From assembly GCF_019457595.1 (NCBI RefSeq), contig NZ_CP080419.1, positions 248,001-312,000 on the forward strand: a DNA stretch of 64,000 bases, in the 5' to 3' direction. The DNA comes from Shewanella psychrotolerans. GTDB lineage: Bacteria > Pseudomonadota > Gammaproteobacteria > Enterobacterales > Shewanellaceae. Below the pieces are notes generated by a model that searched no databases, was not told where the DNA came from, and was given only the letters and a program-made list of their open reading frames with translations. How positions within the stretch are numbered: the first letter of the stretch is position 1; every line of letters begins with the position of its first letter. This document shows, one piece after another, positions 1 through 9,036 of this stretch. A program made the translations under genes and the position numbers.

Positions 1-1188
1 GGCTTCTAATGCTATACCCGGACCATCATCGATGATCTCAATCAGTACATGATCGTTAAACGGTGCAGCTTTGATGCTGATCTGTTTATGAGCATAATGA
101 ATCGCATTTCGGAGTAAGTTCTCTATCGCCCTAGATAAGGGGCGCGGGGTGATTGGCAGGGTCAACTGCTCATCAATATCTATCAGTAGCTGTTTATTCT
201 GCTGCTCGGCTTCAAACTCTGCATCGTCTAATACTTGGCCTAAGGTTTCACTGAGCGATAAACTGTGTTTGTTTTCGTGCCGGTTTAGCTTGGCCCGTGA
301 TAGTTCCAATAGTTCGGCTATCATGGCCTCAAGTTGTTGTGCTTCATAGCCAATTCGCTCGAGTTCCGTGGATTCTTGGCCTTTTTTACGCGCGAGTGCT
401 AATGCCAATTGCAGGCGCGTTAGTGGCGTCCTAAGTTCATGGGATATGTCGCTAATAAGCCGTTGTTGGCTATTGACCATAGACTCGATAGCGTCGGCCA
501 TGGCATTAAATGCCACGGCTAGTTGGCCTATTTCATCGTGACGTGCTGTGGTGTATTTGTCGGCGCGATGACTTAAATCGCCTCTTGCTACGGCTTCGAC
601 GCTGTGCTTGAGCGCCCTAAGTGGTTTACCTAGATGCCATGCCAAAATAGCGCATAGTAGCCCAGATAGTATGATAGCCAGAATCAAGGTCATTATGATG
701 TTGTCGATGAAAAAGAAGAACCAAGGCCTAGGGTGCATTTCGGCTAATCGACCATACAGGCTGTACTTGTTGCCATTGACCGTAAATTCATGGGGGCCAA
801 ACAGGATCTCATCTTTAAATTGATGACTTATCGGTTGGCCAGCTTCTTCCGCCAACAGCATAAAGCGCCGCATCGCTCTTGAAACTCTGTCGGTATTGAC
901 CACTTGTCCTTGCTCGTCAACCAGATAAAAGCGTACAGGTTTATGCCCCATCTCTCTAAATCGATGCCATCGCTGTGGACGACGAGAATCGAGCTGTGCC
1001 GGTTCTTGTTCGATGCGTTTAGCGACGCGTTCGAGTAGAGCCTCTAGGTGAGGGGGGATCTTGGTTTGGTCGTGCTTTTGTTGGATTAAAGGCAATAGAC
1101 CGACGATGGCGATAATTAGGCTGCTACATAGCCAGAAGCTGAGTAGCAGTTTGATAAATATGCGATTGGGTAGACTGCTGAATTTCAT
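1..1188 (-). CDS. cpxA: Sensor histidine kinase CpxA, 3' part cut by window edge
   Basis: Inner-membrane sensor kinase of the Cpx envelope-stress system; it phosphorylates CpxR. The 396 codons present read without interruption on the minus strand. An N-terminal membrane segment follows the start (about residues 10-30), then a periplasmic domain, a second membrane segment, a HAMP region, and the kinase core with H-box DISHELRTPLTRLQ, N-box AIENLLRNAIHYA and G1 box IDDGPGI close to the window edge. The last ATP-binding part lies outside the window; E. coli CpxA is 457 residues, so roughly 60 are missing. The start is fixed by a TAATG overlap of one base with the stop of cpxR, which shows translational coupling. 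Identification rests on these motifs together with the adjacent cpxR and divergent cpxP. Confidence 0.93.
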   Translation of the reverse strand, partial: MKFSSLPNRIFIKLLLSFWLCSSLIIAIVGLLPLIQQKHDQTKIPPHLEALLERVAKRIEQEPAQLDSRRPQRWHRFREMGHKPVRFYLVDEQGQVVNTDRVSRAMRRFMLLAEEAGQPISHQFKDEILFGPHEFTVNGNKYSLYGRLAEMHPRPWFFFFIDNIIMTLILAIILSGLLCAILAWHLGKPLRALKHSVEAVARGDLSHRADKYTTARHDEIGQLAVAFNAMADAIESMVNSQQRLISDISHELRTPLTRLQLALALARKKGQESTELERIGYEAQQLEAMIAELLELSRAKLNRHENKHSLSLSETLGQVLDDAEFEAEQQNKQLLIDIDEQLTLPITPRPLSRAIENLLRNAIHYAHKQISIKAAPFNDHVLIEIIDDGPGIALEA

Positions 1189-1871
1189 TAAGTTAACCAG
1201 ATATAACCTTTGCCACGCAGGGTTTTAACCCTTGGGCGGCCGTCGGTTCGTTCGGGTAGTTTTTTGCGTAAATTAGACAGATGCATATCTAAGCTTCGGT
1301 CAAATGGCATCAATTTTTTACCGAGCACCTTTTCGCTTAAGCAGTCTTTACTTAGTACTTCACCGCTATGTTGGATCATGTAATTGAGTAAACCAAACTC
1401 GGTACCCGTTAAGATTAATAGTTGATCCTGACAGATCACTTCTTGGCGACTTGGGTCAAGCTTAATGTCGGAGAATTCGATGGTGGTGGGTTGTGTCTCA
1501 TCAACGTGTTGACCTGTGCGGCGAATAATGGCTTTCATACGTGCAACCAGTTCACGGTCATTGAATGGCTTAGGCAAATAATCGTCTGCGCCAATTTCGA
1601 GACCGACGACTCTGTCTATTTCGTCACCACGAGCCGTTAACATCAATACTGGCGTTTGTTTTTTACTGCGAAGGGCCTTAAGTACCTCAAAGCCATTTAA
1701 TTGGGGGAGCATGACATCTAATAAAATCAGATCAAACTCTTGCTCTAAAGCGAGGCTGAGGCCAGATTGCCCATCATGAGCTAAGGTTAAATTGAATCCT
1801 TCCAGTTCCAGTAATTGCGCAAGCAATTCGGCTAGCCCTAGGTCATCATCGATTAACAGTATTTGATTCAT
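1188..1871 (-). CDS. cpxR: Response regulator CpxR
   Basis: OmpR-family transcription factor, partner of CpxA. The receiver domain (residues 1-115) has the acidic pocket DDD at 8-10, the phospho-acceptor Asp52 in LLDVMLPQ, and the conserved Lys in the KPF motif. A winged-helix DNA-binding domain fills residues about 130-227, ending with the typical RGKGYIW strand. The length of 227 residues fits the family (E. coli CpxR 232). It is the first gene of cpxRA. The intergenic region to cpxP holds GTAAA-type half-sites, the known CpxR recognition element, so autoregulation and cpxP activation are expected. Confidence 0.95.
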   Translation of the reverse strand: MNQILLIDDDLGLAELLAQLLELEGFNLTLAHDGQSGLSLALEQEFDLILLDVMLPQLNGFEVLKALRSKKQTPVLMLTARGDEIDRVVGLEIGADDYLPKPFNDRELVARMKAIIRRTGQHVDETQPTTIEFSDIKLDPSRQEVICQDQLLILTGTEFGLLNYMIQHSGEVLSKDCLSEKVLGKKLMPFDRSLDMHLSNLRKKLPERTDGRPRVKTLRGKGYIWLT

Positions 1872-2015
1872 GGTGTGCCTTAACTTTAAGTGCTTATGAC
1901 TATTTTATCCAACAATATGCATAGGCTTGCCTTAGAGAGACAAGTCTTTTTAAGACGGTTTGGACATGTAATTGTTTGAGTATACCTGTTTCGATGTCAA
2001 TTGCAGTCTACCAAT

Positions 2016-2030
2016 GTAAGTCTGTGTAAA
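2016..2030 (+). promoter_or_regulatory. Candidate CpxR box, GTAAG-N5-GTAAA
   Basis: Two direct half-sites GTAAG (2016-2020) and GTAAA (2026-2030) separated by five bases match the known CpxR consensus GTAAA-N5-GTAAA with one mismatch. It lies about 145 bases upstream of the cpxR start and 160 upstream of cpxP, in the divergent promoter region. Function is inferred from consensus and position. Confidence 0.6.
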
Positions 2031-2059
2031 GTCGTGGTTTTGATCCGATTAAAGATCAC

Positions 2060-2085
2060 TTTACATTAACTTTACAGACGTTTAC
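2060..2085 (-). promoter_or_regulatory. Triple CpxR half-site array TTTAC-N6-TTTAC-N5-TTTAC
   Basis: Three perfect TTTAC half-sites (GTAAA on the minus strand) start at 2060, 2071 and 2081, with gaps of six and five bases. Two adjacent half-sites make one CpxR box, so the array gives two overlapping boxes. It lies about 105-130 bases upstream of the cpxP start, where CpxR activates in enterobacteria. Known: CpxR binds GTAAA repeats. Inferred: occupancy and direction of control. Confidence 0.7.
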
Positions 2086-2188
2086 CTAGCAAACACCCTC
2101 CATTACGTTGTGCCGCGTACACTGAATACCAAGGCTCATCCAGAGCTAATTGTTCGCTACCACTCGAAACCAGCGTAAGAGGCAAATT

Positions 2189-2698
2189 ATGAATAAGTTT
2201 ACTTTAAAATCAGGGTTACTGGCTTTTGTTACAACCGCAGCATTAATGGCGCCAATGGTTTATGCCGGTAATGGTCATTATGGAACTGGTGAAGGCCGTG
2301 GTGATTGCTTCGCATCTCGACAAGATATGCGTGGCGACCATCGAGGTTATCATGATCACATGCGTAAGATGTTTCGTGGACTCAATTTAACCGATCAGCA
2401 GCGCACCGATATCAAGGTGTTAATGCAACAACACCGAGATGCGATGCAAGATAAACGCCCGTCAAGTGATGTGCGTCAGGCTCATCAAGAGCAGATGTTA
2501 ACCTTGGTGACCGCTGATTCGTTTAATGAAGCTGATGCAATAGCCTTTATGGAAGCCAGGCAAGCACAACGCCAGCAGGGCGCTATCGAAATGATGAAAG
2601 TACAAAGAGAGATTTATCAGTTGCTCACACCTGCGCAGCAAGCTCAGTTTAAAGAGAACTTTGCTAAGCGTGGTATTCGTAAAGGAGATCGCCCATAA
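2189..2698 (+). CDS. cpxP: CpxP/Spy-family periplasmic stress protein
   Basis: Periplasmic inhibitor of CpxA and chaperone-like protein of the CpxP/Spy family. A Sec signal peptide covers about residues 1-26, ending in VYA. The mature part is all-helical and has two LTxxQ-type motifs characteristic of the family (LNLTDQQRTDI, and LLTPAQQAQF near the C terminus), with a His/Arg-rich start. I chose the ATG at 2189 because AAGAGG lies about seven bases before it and the signal peptide begins there; an upstream in-frame start at 2150 would only add a non-signal extension. It diverges from cpxRA across the CpxR boxes, and fieF follows, an order shared with E. coli. Confidence 0.85.
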   Translation: MNKFTLKSGLLAFVTTAALMAPMVYAGNGHYGTGEGRGDCFASRQDMRGDHRGYHDHMRKMFRGLNLTDQQRTDIKVLMQQHRDAMQDKRPSSDVRQAHQEQMLTLVTADSFNEADAIAFMEARQAQRQQGAIEMMKVQREIYQLLTPAQQAQFKENFAKRGIRKGDRP

Positions 2699-2763
2699 GG
2701 TTGAACTGAGTTACACTTGGGTCATATTTCTTCCCCTACTTTAATCAGTAGTAATATGACCTT

Positions 2764-3633
2764 ATGAAAGACACTTCCCAATACGATTTTTGGGTGAAAT
2801 TGGCTAGTCGTGCATCTGTTGCGACAGCGCTCACCCTTATAGTCATCAAACTGGCGGCTTGGATGTATTCAGGTTCCGCCAGTATGTTGGCCTCCCTTAC
2901 CGATTCGTTTGCCGATGCTCTCGCATCTATCGTGAATTTTATTGCCATACGTTACGCCATTGTTCCAGCAGATCAGGATCATCGCTATGGGCATGGCAAA
3001 GCTGAACCATTGGCATCCTTGGCGCAATCGGCATTTATTATGGGCTCGGCATTTTTGTTGCTGTTTCATGGTGGCGATAGATTGCTTAATCCAGCGCCTG
3101 TGAATCATGCATCACTGGGGATGGTGGTCTCTGTGATCGCCATCGTGCTGACTTTTGCTTTGGTGATGTTACAAAAACGAGCGCTAGTCGCTACATCCAG
3201 TACTGTTGTGGAAGCGGATTCACTGCATTATAAATCGGATTTACTGCTCAATGCCGCCGTGCTTTTAGCGCTATTCTTATCCCAATATGGTTGGGTGTGG
3301 GCCGATGGTTTGTTTGCAATATTGATCGCGCTATTTATTGGCAAACAGGCTTTAGAGCTAGGGTATCGTTCTGCACAGTCGCTATTGGATCGCGAGTTAG
3401 ATGCCGATACTAAGCTGAAGATAGTTCAGGCGTTGGAGAAGGATCCTCGCATCAATGGTTTTCATGATTTACGTACACGCGAGTCGGGTAAAACCACCTT
3501 CGTTCAGTGTCATTTAGAGCTAGATGGAAAGTTAAGTTTAGATGAAGCTCATACGATTGCCGATGCGGCAGAGGCTAGGGTTAGGGCGCTATTTGATGAT
3601 GTTGAAGTGCTTATTCATCAAGATCCTATCTAG
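2764..3633 (+). CDS. fieF: Cation diffusion facilitator FieF (divalent metal/H+ antiporter)
   Basis: Inner-membrane exporter of ferrous iron and zinc, in exchange for protons. With 289 residues it aligns along its whole length with E. coli FieF. Six membrane helices come first, with the transport-site pairs Asp47/Asp51 (TDSFADALAS) and His155/Asp159 (HYKSD), matching D45/D49 and H153/D157 of YiiP. The cytoplasmic metal-binding domain contains HDLRTRESG and ends with VEVLIHQDP. It sits 65 bases after cpxP, as in enterobacteria, and is followed by a rho-independent terminator, so co-transcription with cpxP is possible. Confidence 0.93.
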   Translation: MKDTSQYDFWVKLASRASVATALTLIVIKLAAWMYSGSASMLASLTDSFADALASIVNFIAIRYAIVPADQDHRYGHGKAEPLASLAQSAFIMGSAFLLLFHGGDRLLNPAPVNHASLGMVVSVIAIVLTFALVMLQKRALVATSSTVVEADSLHYKSDLLLNAAVLLALFLSQYGWVWADGLFAILIALFIGKQALELGYRSAQSLLDRELDADTKLKIVQALEKDPRINGFHDLRTRESGKTTFVQCHLELDGKLSLDEAHTIADAAEARVRALFDDVEVLIHQDPI

Positions 3634-3698
3634 CGAAAACTCGAGGCGACCGCCATTGAATATATAAGATGATTCAATGTATTTAGTTAATGTTATAG

Positions 3699-3734
3699 AT
3701 CCGCTTGGGAGTATTCTTTAAGCGGATTTTTTTA
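3699..3734 (+). terminator. Rho-independent terminator after fieF
   Basis: Eight-base stem ATCCGCTT (3699-3706) pairs with AAGCGGAT (3720-3727), directly followed by a run of seven T. The position 65 bases after the fieF stop fits the end of the cpxP-fieF unit. Confidence 0.85.
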
Positions 3735-3823
3735 TTCTGCACATGAGGTTTTAGGCAGAATTATTTTACTGCCTATTTTTCTCCGCTTCTCCTAAAATTA
3801 ATTCTTCTATAGAGGAATTTGTA

Positions 3824-4480
3824 ATGGCTGAAGCAAAAAATCGTGTCGGGCGTCCTAGTGGGGATACGCAGAATCGAGAAAAGCTGATTGTTGCCGCGAG
3901 AACGCTATTTGTAGAACGTGATTACGCGCAAGTGACGATTCGAGATATTGCGGCTTTAGCGGGTACAGATCCTGGATTGATACGTTACTACTTTGGCTCG
4001 AAAGAGAGTTTGTTTTCCACCATGATTCGCGAGACCGCATTGCCTGTCATCGAGCAGTTGTATAGCGTGAAACGTAATACCTTGCCTACGAGTCCTGGCG
4101 ATCTATTGCAGACCTATTATCAGGTGATGTCTAAGCATCCTCATTTTCCCCGGCTGATGTTTCGTATTGCCGGATTAGATCAAAGCCTGCCGAAGAATCA
4201 AGAGATCGCTCGAGTGTTTTATGATGTGGTAAGGTCAGATAATATTTTGATTTTTAAAAAATTAAAGAACAATGGCATGTTGCGTGATGACGTTGATGCT
4301 CAATGTGCGCAGTTGAGCTTTTTTGCCATGATGATCTTTCCTTTTTTGGTTCCCGATAACGTACTCAACTTATTAGGGATTGAACTGAATCCAGAATTTT
4401 TGCAGCAGCTTGCCACCCAAAATACTCAGCTGTTACACCGAGGAATAATGAAACAACAGGGCAGTCGTGATGAATACTAA
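3824..4480 (+). CDS. TetR/AcrR-family regulator of the adjacent efflux operon
   Basis: One-component repressor of 218 residues. The N-terminal helix-turn-helix is of the TetR class (about residues 18-65: ARTLFVERDYAQVTIRDIA, then LIRYYFGSKESL). The C-terminal half is helical and variable and should hold the ligand pocket. AGAGG lies upstream of the ATG. Its 3' end overlaps the start of the membrane-fusion-protein gene by about ten bases, so it is the first gene of a three-gene operon with the RND pump. Control of this operon is inferred from context; the effector is unknown. Confidence 0.85.
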   Translation: MAEAKNRVGRPSGDTQNREKLIVAARTLFVERDYAQVTIRDIAALAGTDPGLIRYYFGSKESLFSTMIRETALPVIEQLYSVKRNTLPTSPGDLLQTYYQVMSKHPHFPRLMFRIAGLDQSLPKNQEIARVFYDVVRSDNILIFKKLKNNGMLRDDVDAQCAQLSFFAMMIFPFLVPDNVLNLLGIELNPEFLQQLATQNTQLLHRGIMKQQGSRDEY

Positions 4481-5825
4481 AAAGCGCTTAATTTTACCAG
4501 GTATTGCGGTTGGTTTACTTATACTTATTTTAGCGGTTGTACTAAAACCTTCGCCTATCCTAGCGCCTGGGTATGATAAGGCCGTAGCGGTCGACGTATT
4601 GCCATTGACCATGAGTGAAATATCGCCTCAGATTGAAGCCTTTGGGCGTGTGGAGCCTAAACATGTGTGGCAAGCTGTAGCCGAAGTTGGCGGGAAAGTG
4701 GTTTATCGTCACCCACAACTTGAGACGGGACGTTTATTGTCTAAAGATACCTTAGTGCTAGCGATCGATCCGTTAGAGTATCAGCTAAAACTGGCTCAAG
4801 CCGAAGCAAGCCTAAATGCAACACAGGCGCAAATCACTCGACTTGATCAGCAAGAACGTAATCTCAATACCAGCTTAAAAATTGAAAAGCAAAAATTAGC
4901 ATTAGCTGAACAAGAGTATCAACGCAAGCTGACGTTAAAGAAGCGCGATCTGGTATCCAGTTCGGAATTAGAGAACCAAAAACAATCCTTATTAGCTCAA
5001 ACTAAGTTAGTTGAAGACCTGCAAAGCTCATTAAATTTGTTACCAGATGATCGAAAGGTAAGCTTAGCTCAAGAAAATGTTGATAAGGCCCTATTGCAAG
5101 ACGCTGAACGCCGCTTGTTACAAACCAAAGTGGTGTTACCTTTTGACGCAAGGATCTCTAACGTCAACATCGAACAGGACCAAGTGGTGGGTAGCGGCTC
5201 TGTGATGTTAGTGGCGCATCAGTTGGGAACGGCAGAGGTTAAAGCCGAGCTGTCTGTACAAGATATGCGAACACTCGTGAGCAGTTTTTTGAGTGACACT
5301 CAACCCTTAAGCATGCCCTCAATTGAACGGTTTGATATCCAAGCTGAAGTGGTTTTTCAAAGTGGTGGTAATCGTTTTAGCTGGCCGGCAAAAGTCACTA
5401 GAGTGTCAGATACCGTTAATCTTAATCAGGGGACGATTGGGGTTTATCTTGAGGTTGAGCAAGATTTTCACCAGTTAGATCTCCTTACACGCCCGCCTTT
5501 AACTAAAGGGATGTTTGTCAGCGCCATTCTTTATGGCCAGTCGAGGTCGCAATTTGTGATCCCTGAAAGAGCACTCCATGGTCGCGATGTCTACCTTATG
5601 GATAAGGACAACCGATTAGTGATTAAGCCAGTCGAAGTGCTATATCGTCATCAGCAAAGGGTTGCAATCTCCGGTGATTTTGCCCAAGGGGATGTGGTGG
5701 TCCTCAATGATCTTATTCCTGCGATCGCTGGGATGTCATTGAAACTTGTTAACGGTAACTTGCAGCGAAATAGTGCTTCTGGGGAGCCTCAGAAAGGAGA
5801 TACAGGGTGGGAAGCAGACCAGTGA
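4470..5825 (+). CDS. RND efflux membrane-fusion (periplasmic adaptor) protein
   Basis: HlyD/AcrA-type periplasmic adaptor, about 451 residues, linking the inner-membrane RND pump to an outer-membrane channel. An N-terminal hydrophobic anchor (about residues 8-26) is followed by a lipoyl-like half (VGGKVVYRHP), a long coiled-coil hairpin (about 110-215, rich in Q, L and E), the second lipoyl half and a beta-barrel domain. The start is ATG 4470, directly preceded by an in-frame GTG at 4467 that could also serve. It overlaps the TetR gene upstream and the RND gene downstream (19 bases). No outer-membrane factor gene is in the window, so a TolC-type channel from elsewhere must be used. Confidence 0.88.
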   Translation: MNTKKRLILPGIAVGLLILILAVVLKPSPILAPGYDKAVAVDVLPLTMSEISPQIEAFGRVEPKHVWQAVAEVGGKVVYRHPQLETGRLLSKDTLVLAIDPLEYQLKLAQAEASLNATQAQITRLDQQERNLNTSLKIEKQKLALAEQEYQRKLTLKKRDLVSSSELENQKQSLLAQTKLVEDLQSSLNLLPDDRKVSLAQENVDKALLQDAERRLLQTKVVLPFDARISNVNIEQDQVVGSGSVMLVAHQLGTAEVKAELSVQDMRTLVSSFLSDTQPLSMPSIERFDIQAEVVFQSGGNRFSWPAKVTRVSDTVNLNQGTIGVYLEVEQDFHQLDLLTRPPLTKGMFVSAILYGQSRSQFVIPERALHGRDVYLMDKDNRLVIKPVEVLYRHQQRVAISGDFAQGDVVVLNDLIPAIAGMSLKLVNGNLQRNSASGEPQKGDTGWEADQ

Positions 5826-8800
5826 TAGCCTATATTACTCGCCATCCAACCTTAGCCAATTTGTTGATGCTAACGTTTTTGCTGTTAGGTTTGCTGCATA
5901 TAGGGACGATAAAACGTGAAACCTTTCCCGAGTTTTCGCCTCCTTATGTGGTTGCTAGCGTTGTCTATCCCGGTGCATCTCCGGTAGAAGTCGAGGAGAG
6001 TATCTGTTTGCGGATGGAGGATGCCGTCGACGGTTTAGCGAATATCGAAGAAGTAAAATGTGATGCCCAAGAGGGTATCGCTTCTATGAGACTAAAGCTT
6101 GAAGCTAATGCCGACCTTGGGCGTTTATTGGTAGATGTACAGACCCAAATTAACGCCATTCAAAACTTTCCCACTCAGATCGAGCCTCCAGTGGTCAAAG
6201 AACTCGACTGGGCCGAGCCTGTAGTGGATGTCGCCATTGTCGCCGATACCAGTTGGCCGCATCTTAAACATTATGCCGAAGATTTTAAGCGTCGTTTGAA
6301 GATCGATGCAGGGGTTAATTTAGTCACCATAGCGGGCTTTTCGGATCATCAATTGCGCATCGAACTCAATCAGGTGGATATGCGGCGATTGGGCTTAACT
6401 GCGGCTGAAATCGCCGATAAAGTGGGTCGTCAAAATGTAAAGATGCCCGCAGGGAATATCGAGCTTAAAGATAAAAATATATTGCTGCGATTCGATGAGC
6501 GAAAGGTTACTCCTGCAGCGCTATCGACCACCATTGTCGCCTCCAATCCCGATGGTAGCGTGGTTCGTCTCGGTGATATTGCGATCATAACCGACGGCTT
6601 TGAACTAGATGAAGAACATATTCAGTTTAATGGCAAAAATGCAGCATTAATCAAGGTGCAAAAAAACAAAGCCGATGATGCATTGCGTATCAAGGCGCGA
6701 GTTACCGAATTTGTCGAGCAGGAACAAGCTCGGGCGCCGGACGGCATTAGTCTTACTATGACTAATGATCTCTCATCCATACTGCAAGATCGTTTGTCTA
6801 TGATGCTGAAAAATGGCTGGCAAGGGATTATCTTAGTCTTTTTCAGTATGTGGCTCTTTTTCTCGCTGCGTTACTCATTTTGGGTGTCGGCAGGTCTTCC
6901 GGTCGCTTTTCTCGGTGGCCTCTATTTGATGAGCCTTTTTGGGGTTTCTATTAACCTGATGAGTCTGGTGGGGTTGCTGATGGCTATCGGTATTATGATG
7001 GATGATGCCATTGTCATTGCCGAATCGATTGCCTCCCATGTAGATCGCGGCTTTACTCCTAGCGAGTCGGTTGTAAAAGGCGTCAGCAAGGTTGCACCAG
7101 GGGTGGTGTCATCCTTTTTGACGACGGTGCTGATTTTTAGTGCGCTGCTAGGACTCGATGGCCAGATGGGGGCAGTGTTGTCGGCGATCCCAACCGTGTT
7201 GATCATGGTGTTGACCATTAGCTTATTCGAGGCGTTTTTGATTTTGCCTAATCATTTGAACCACTCCTTGTCTCATGCAGGTAAAGATAGGCAGCCATTT
7301 GAGTTTAAACGTAAATTTTTATTGAAGTTTGAGCAGTTTAGGAATGACCAGCTGGTTAGAATGGTAACCTTTCTCGTGCGCTGGCGTTATGTCAGTGTCG
7401 GCGCAACATTAGGTGTGCTGTTAGCTTCGATAGCCTTGGTTGCCGGGGGCGCTCTGAAATTTGTTCCGTTTCCTGAACTTGATGGTGACATTGCCGAGGC
7501 GAGAATAATTTTACCACCAGGTTCATCATTGAGCCTGACTAAAGGTGTGGTCGATAAGCTGATTGCCAGTGCTAAGCGAGTTGGAGCCAAATATAGCCAA
7601 GAGGTTGAGGATGATAATCAGCTAATTGAAGATATCACGGCTCAATACAACTTTAATGCCGATGCTGGGGAGAAGGGGCCTCATGTCGCCACGGTCAGAT
7701 TAGACTTACTGTCGGCTGAGATCCGTAACACTCTCATCGATGACTTTATCGATGATTGGCGTGAAGATACTGGTGAGCTGGCTACGCCTCTATCTTTGGT
7801 GTTTAAGCAGCCAACGATGGGGCCTGCTGGGCGTGATATCGAAGTTCGTCTGCAAGGTGATGATTTAGATATGCTAAAAGCAGCATCGGTGTCGCTGCAA
7901 TCTTATATTGGTCAGTTTGATGGGATCAGTGGCATATTGGATGATATGCGTCCCGGTAAAGAGGAGATCAAAGTCAGTTTGCGTCCCGGTGCTGAAAGCT
8001 TTGGTATTGATGGTCAGCTGGTGGCCGCTCAATTGCGTAGCGCCTTTTTTGGACAGTTAGCCGATGAGGTGCAAGTTGGTCCTGAAAATATTGAAATTGA
8101 AGTACGCTTAAACAAGTTGCAAGCTGGCGATCTCCAAGCCTTGGCTAACTTTCCTATTATGCTTAATGATGGCAGCCAGTTACCTTTGTCGGCTATTGCA
8201 ATACTGGAAGACCAGCGATCCTATGTGCGAATCCAGCGCATCAATAGCCTGCGCACAGTAACTGTGATGGCCGATGTCGATAATCGCCGAGCCAATGCTA
8301 ACGAAACGTTAGCTAAGGTTAAAAGTGAATGGCTGGTGAAGATTAAGCATCGCTATCCCGAACTGCGGGTGGATTTCGAAGGTTCAGCCAAAGAGACGGC
8401 CAAAACCGCAAGCTCTATGGGCAAAGGTTTTATCTTTGGGCTATTTGGATTGTTTGCCATCTTAAGCTTTCAATTTAGAAGTTATCTAGAGCCTACTGTG
8501 GTGATGTTAGCTATTCCATTGGCTTTAATTGGTGTGTTGTGGGGTCACTTCCTATTGGGTTATAACCTGTCGATGCCATCGATAATGGGCTTTATTTCGC
8601 TGGCAGGGATTGTGGTGAACGATTCGATATTACTGGTGCAATATATTCGTCATCATGTGGATGAGGGGGATAGTGTCCACCAAGCGGTGGTTAGCGCTAG
8701 TCGTGAGCGTTTTCGTGCGGTATTTCTCACCTCGTTAACCACGGCTGCAGGGCTGTTACCGCTACTGCTCGAAACCAGCTTACAGGCACAGGTGGTTCAG

Positions 8801-8923
8801 CCCCTGGTTGTTTCGATCGTGTTTGGTATTTTTGCATCAACGATATTGGTGCTATTCATCATCCCTTGTGCGTATGCCATCTTGGCCGACTTTGGCAGGA
8901 TACATAAACACCAAGAGATATAG
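5807..8923 (+). CDS. RND-family efflux pump inner-membrane subunit
   Basis: AcrB/MdtB-type proton-driven exporter, 1038 residues, the usual size. Twelve membrane segments are arranged as 1+5 in each half, with two large periplasmic loops. TM4 contains the proton-relay signature IGIMMDDAIVIAES; the second half has the equivalent GIVVNDSILLV. The GTG at 5807 is chosen because AAAGGAG lies eight bases upstream; it overlaps the adaptor gene by 19 bases. With the TetR regulator and the adaptor it forms one operon. Substrates cannot be read from sequence; closely related Shewanella and Vibrio pumps export drugs or bile-like compounds. Confidence 0.92.
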   Translation: MGSRPVIAYITRHPTLANLLMLTFLLLGLLHIGTIKRETFPEFSPPYVVASVVYPGASPVEVEESICLRMEDAVDGLANIEEVKCDAQEGIASMRLKLEANADLGRLLVDVQTQINAIQNFPTQIEPPVVKELDWAEPVVDVAIVADTSWPHLKHYAEDFKRRLKIDAGVNLVTIAGFSDHQLRIELNQVDMRRLGLTAAEIADKVGRQNVKMPAGNIELKDKNILLRFDERKVTPAALSTTIVASNPDGSVVRLGDIAIITDGFELDEEHIQFNGKNAALIKVQKNKADDALRIKARVTEFVEQEQARAPDGISLTMTNDLSSILQDRLSMMLKNGWQGIILVFFSMWLFFSLRYSFWVSAGLPVAFLGGLYLMSLFGVSINLMSLVGLLMAIGIMMDDAIVIAESIASHVDRGFTPSESVVKGVSKVAPGVVSSFLTTVLIFSALLGLDGQMGAVLSAIPTVLIMVLTISLFEAFLILPNHLNHSLSHAGKDRQPFEFKRKFLLKFEQFRNDQLVRMVTFLVRWRYVSVGATLGVLLASIALVAGGALKFVPFPELDGDIAEARIILPPGSSLSLTKGVVDKLIASAKRVGAKYSQEVEDDNQLIEDITAQYNFNADAGEKGPHVATVRLDLLSAEIRNTLIDDFIDDWREDTGELATPLSLVFKQPTMGPAGRDIEVRLQGDDLDMLKAASVSLQSYIGQFDGISGILDDMRPGKEEIKVSLRPGAESFGIDGQLVAAQLRSAFFGQLADEVQVGPENIEIEVRLNKLQAGDLQALANFPIMLNDGSQLPLSAIAILEDQRSYVRIQRINSLRTVTVMADVDNRRANANETLAKVKSEWLVKIKHRYPELRVDFEGSAKETAKTASSMGKGFIFGLFGLFAILSFQFRSYLEPTVVMLAIPLALIGVLWGHFLLGYNLSMPSIMGFISLAGIVVNDSILLVQYIRHHVDEGDSVHQAVVSASRERFRAVFLTSLTTAAGLLPLLLETSLQAQVVQPLVVSIVFGIFASTILVLFIIPCAYAILADFGRIHKHQEI

Positions 8924-9036
8924 ACGAATAATTTGCTCGGCGAGTCTTATTCGATATGGGGGTAAGCCAATAAAAACACGCTAAGTCGATCACTTTCTGA
9001 TACTGATGTGTATCAGTACTAGGCTAAATCAATCGG

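Noticed and set aside
149..823. Plus-strand frames within the first kilobase
   Set aside because: They are antisense to the continuous cpxA frame, whose kinase motifs are clear.
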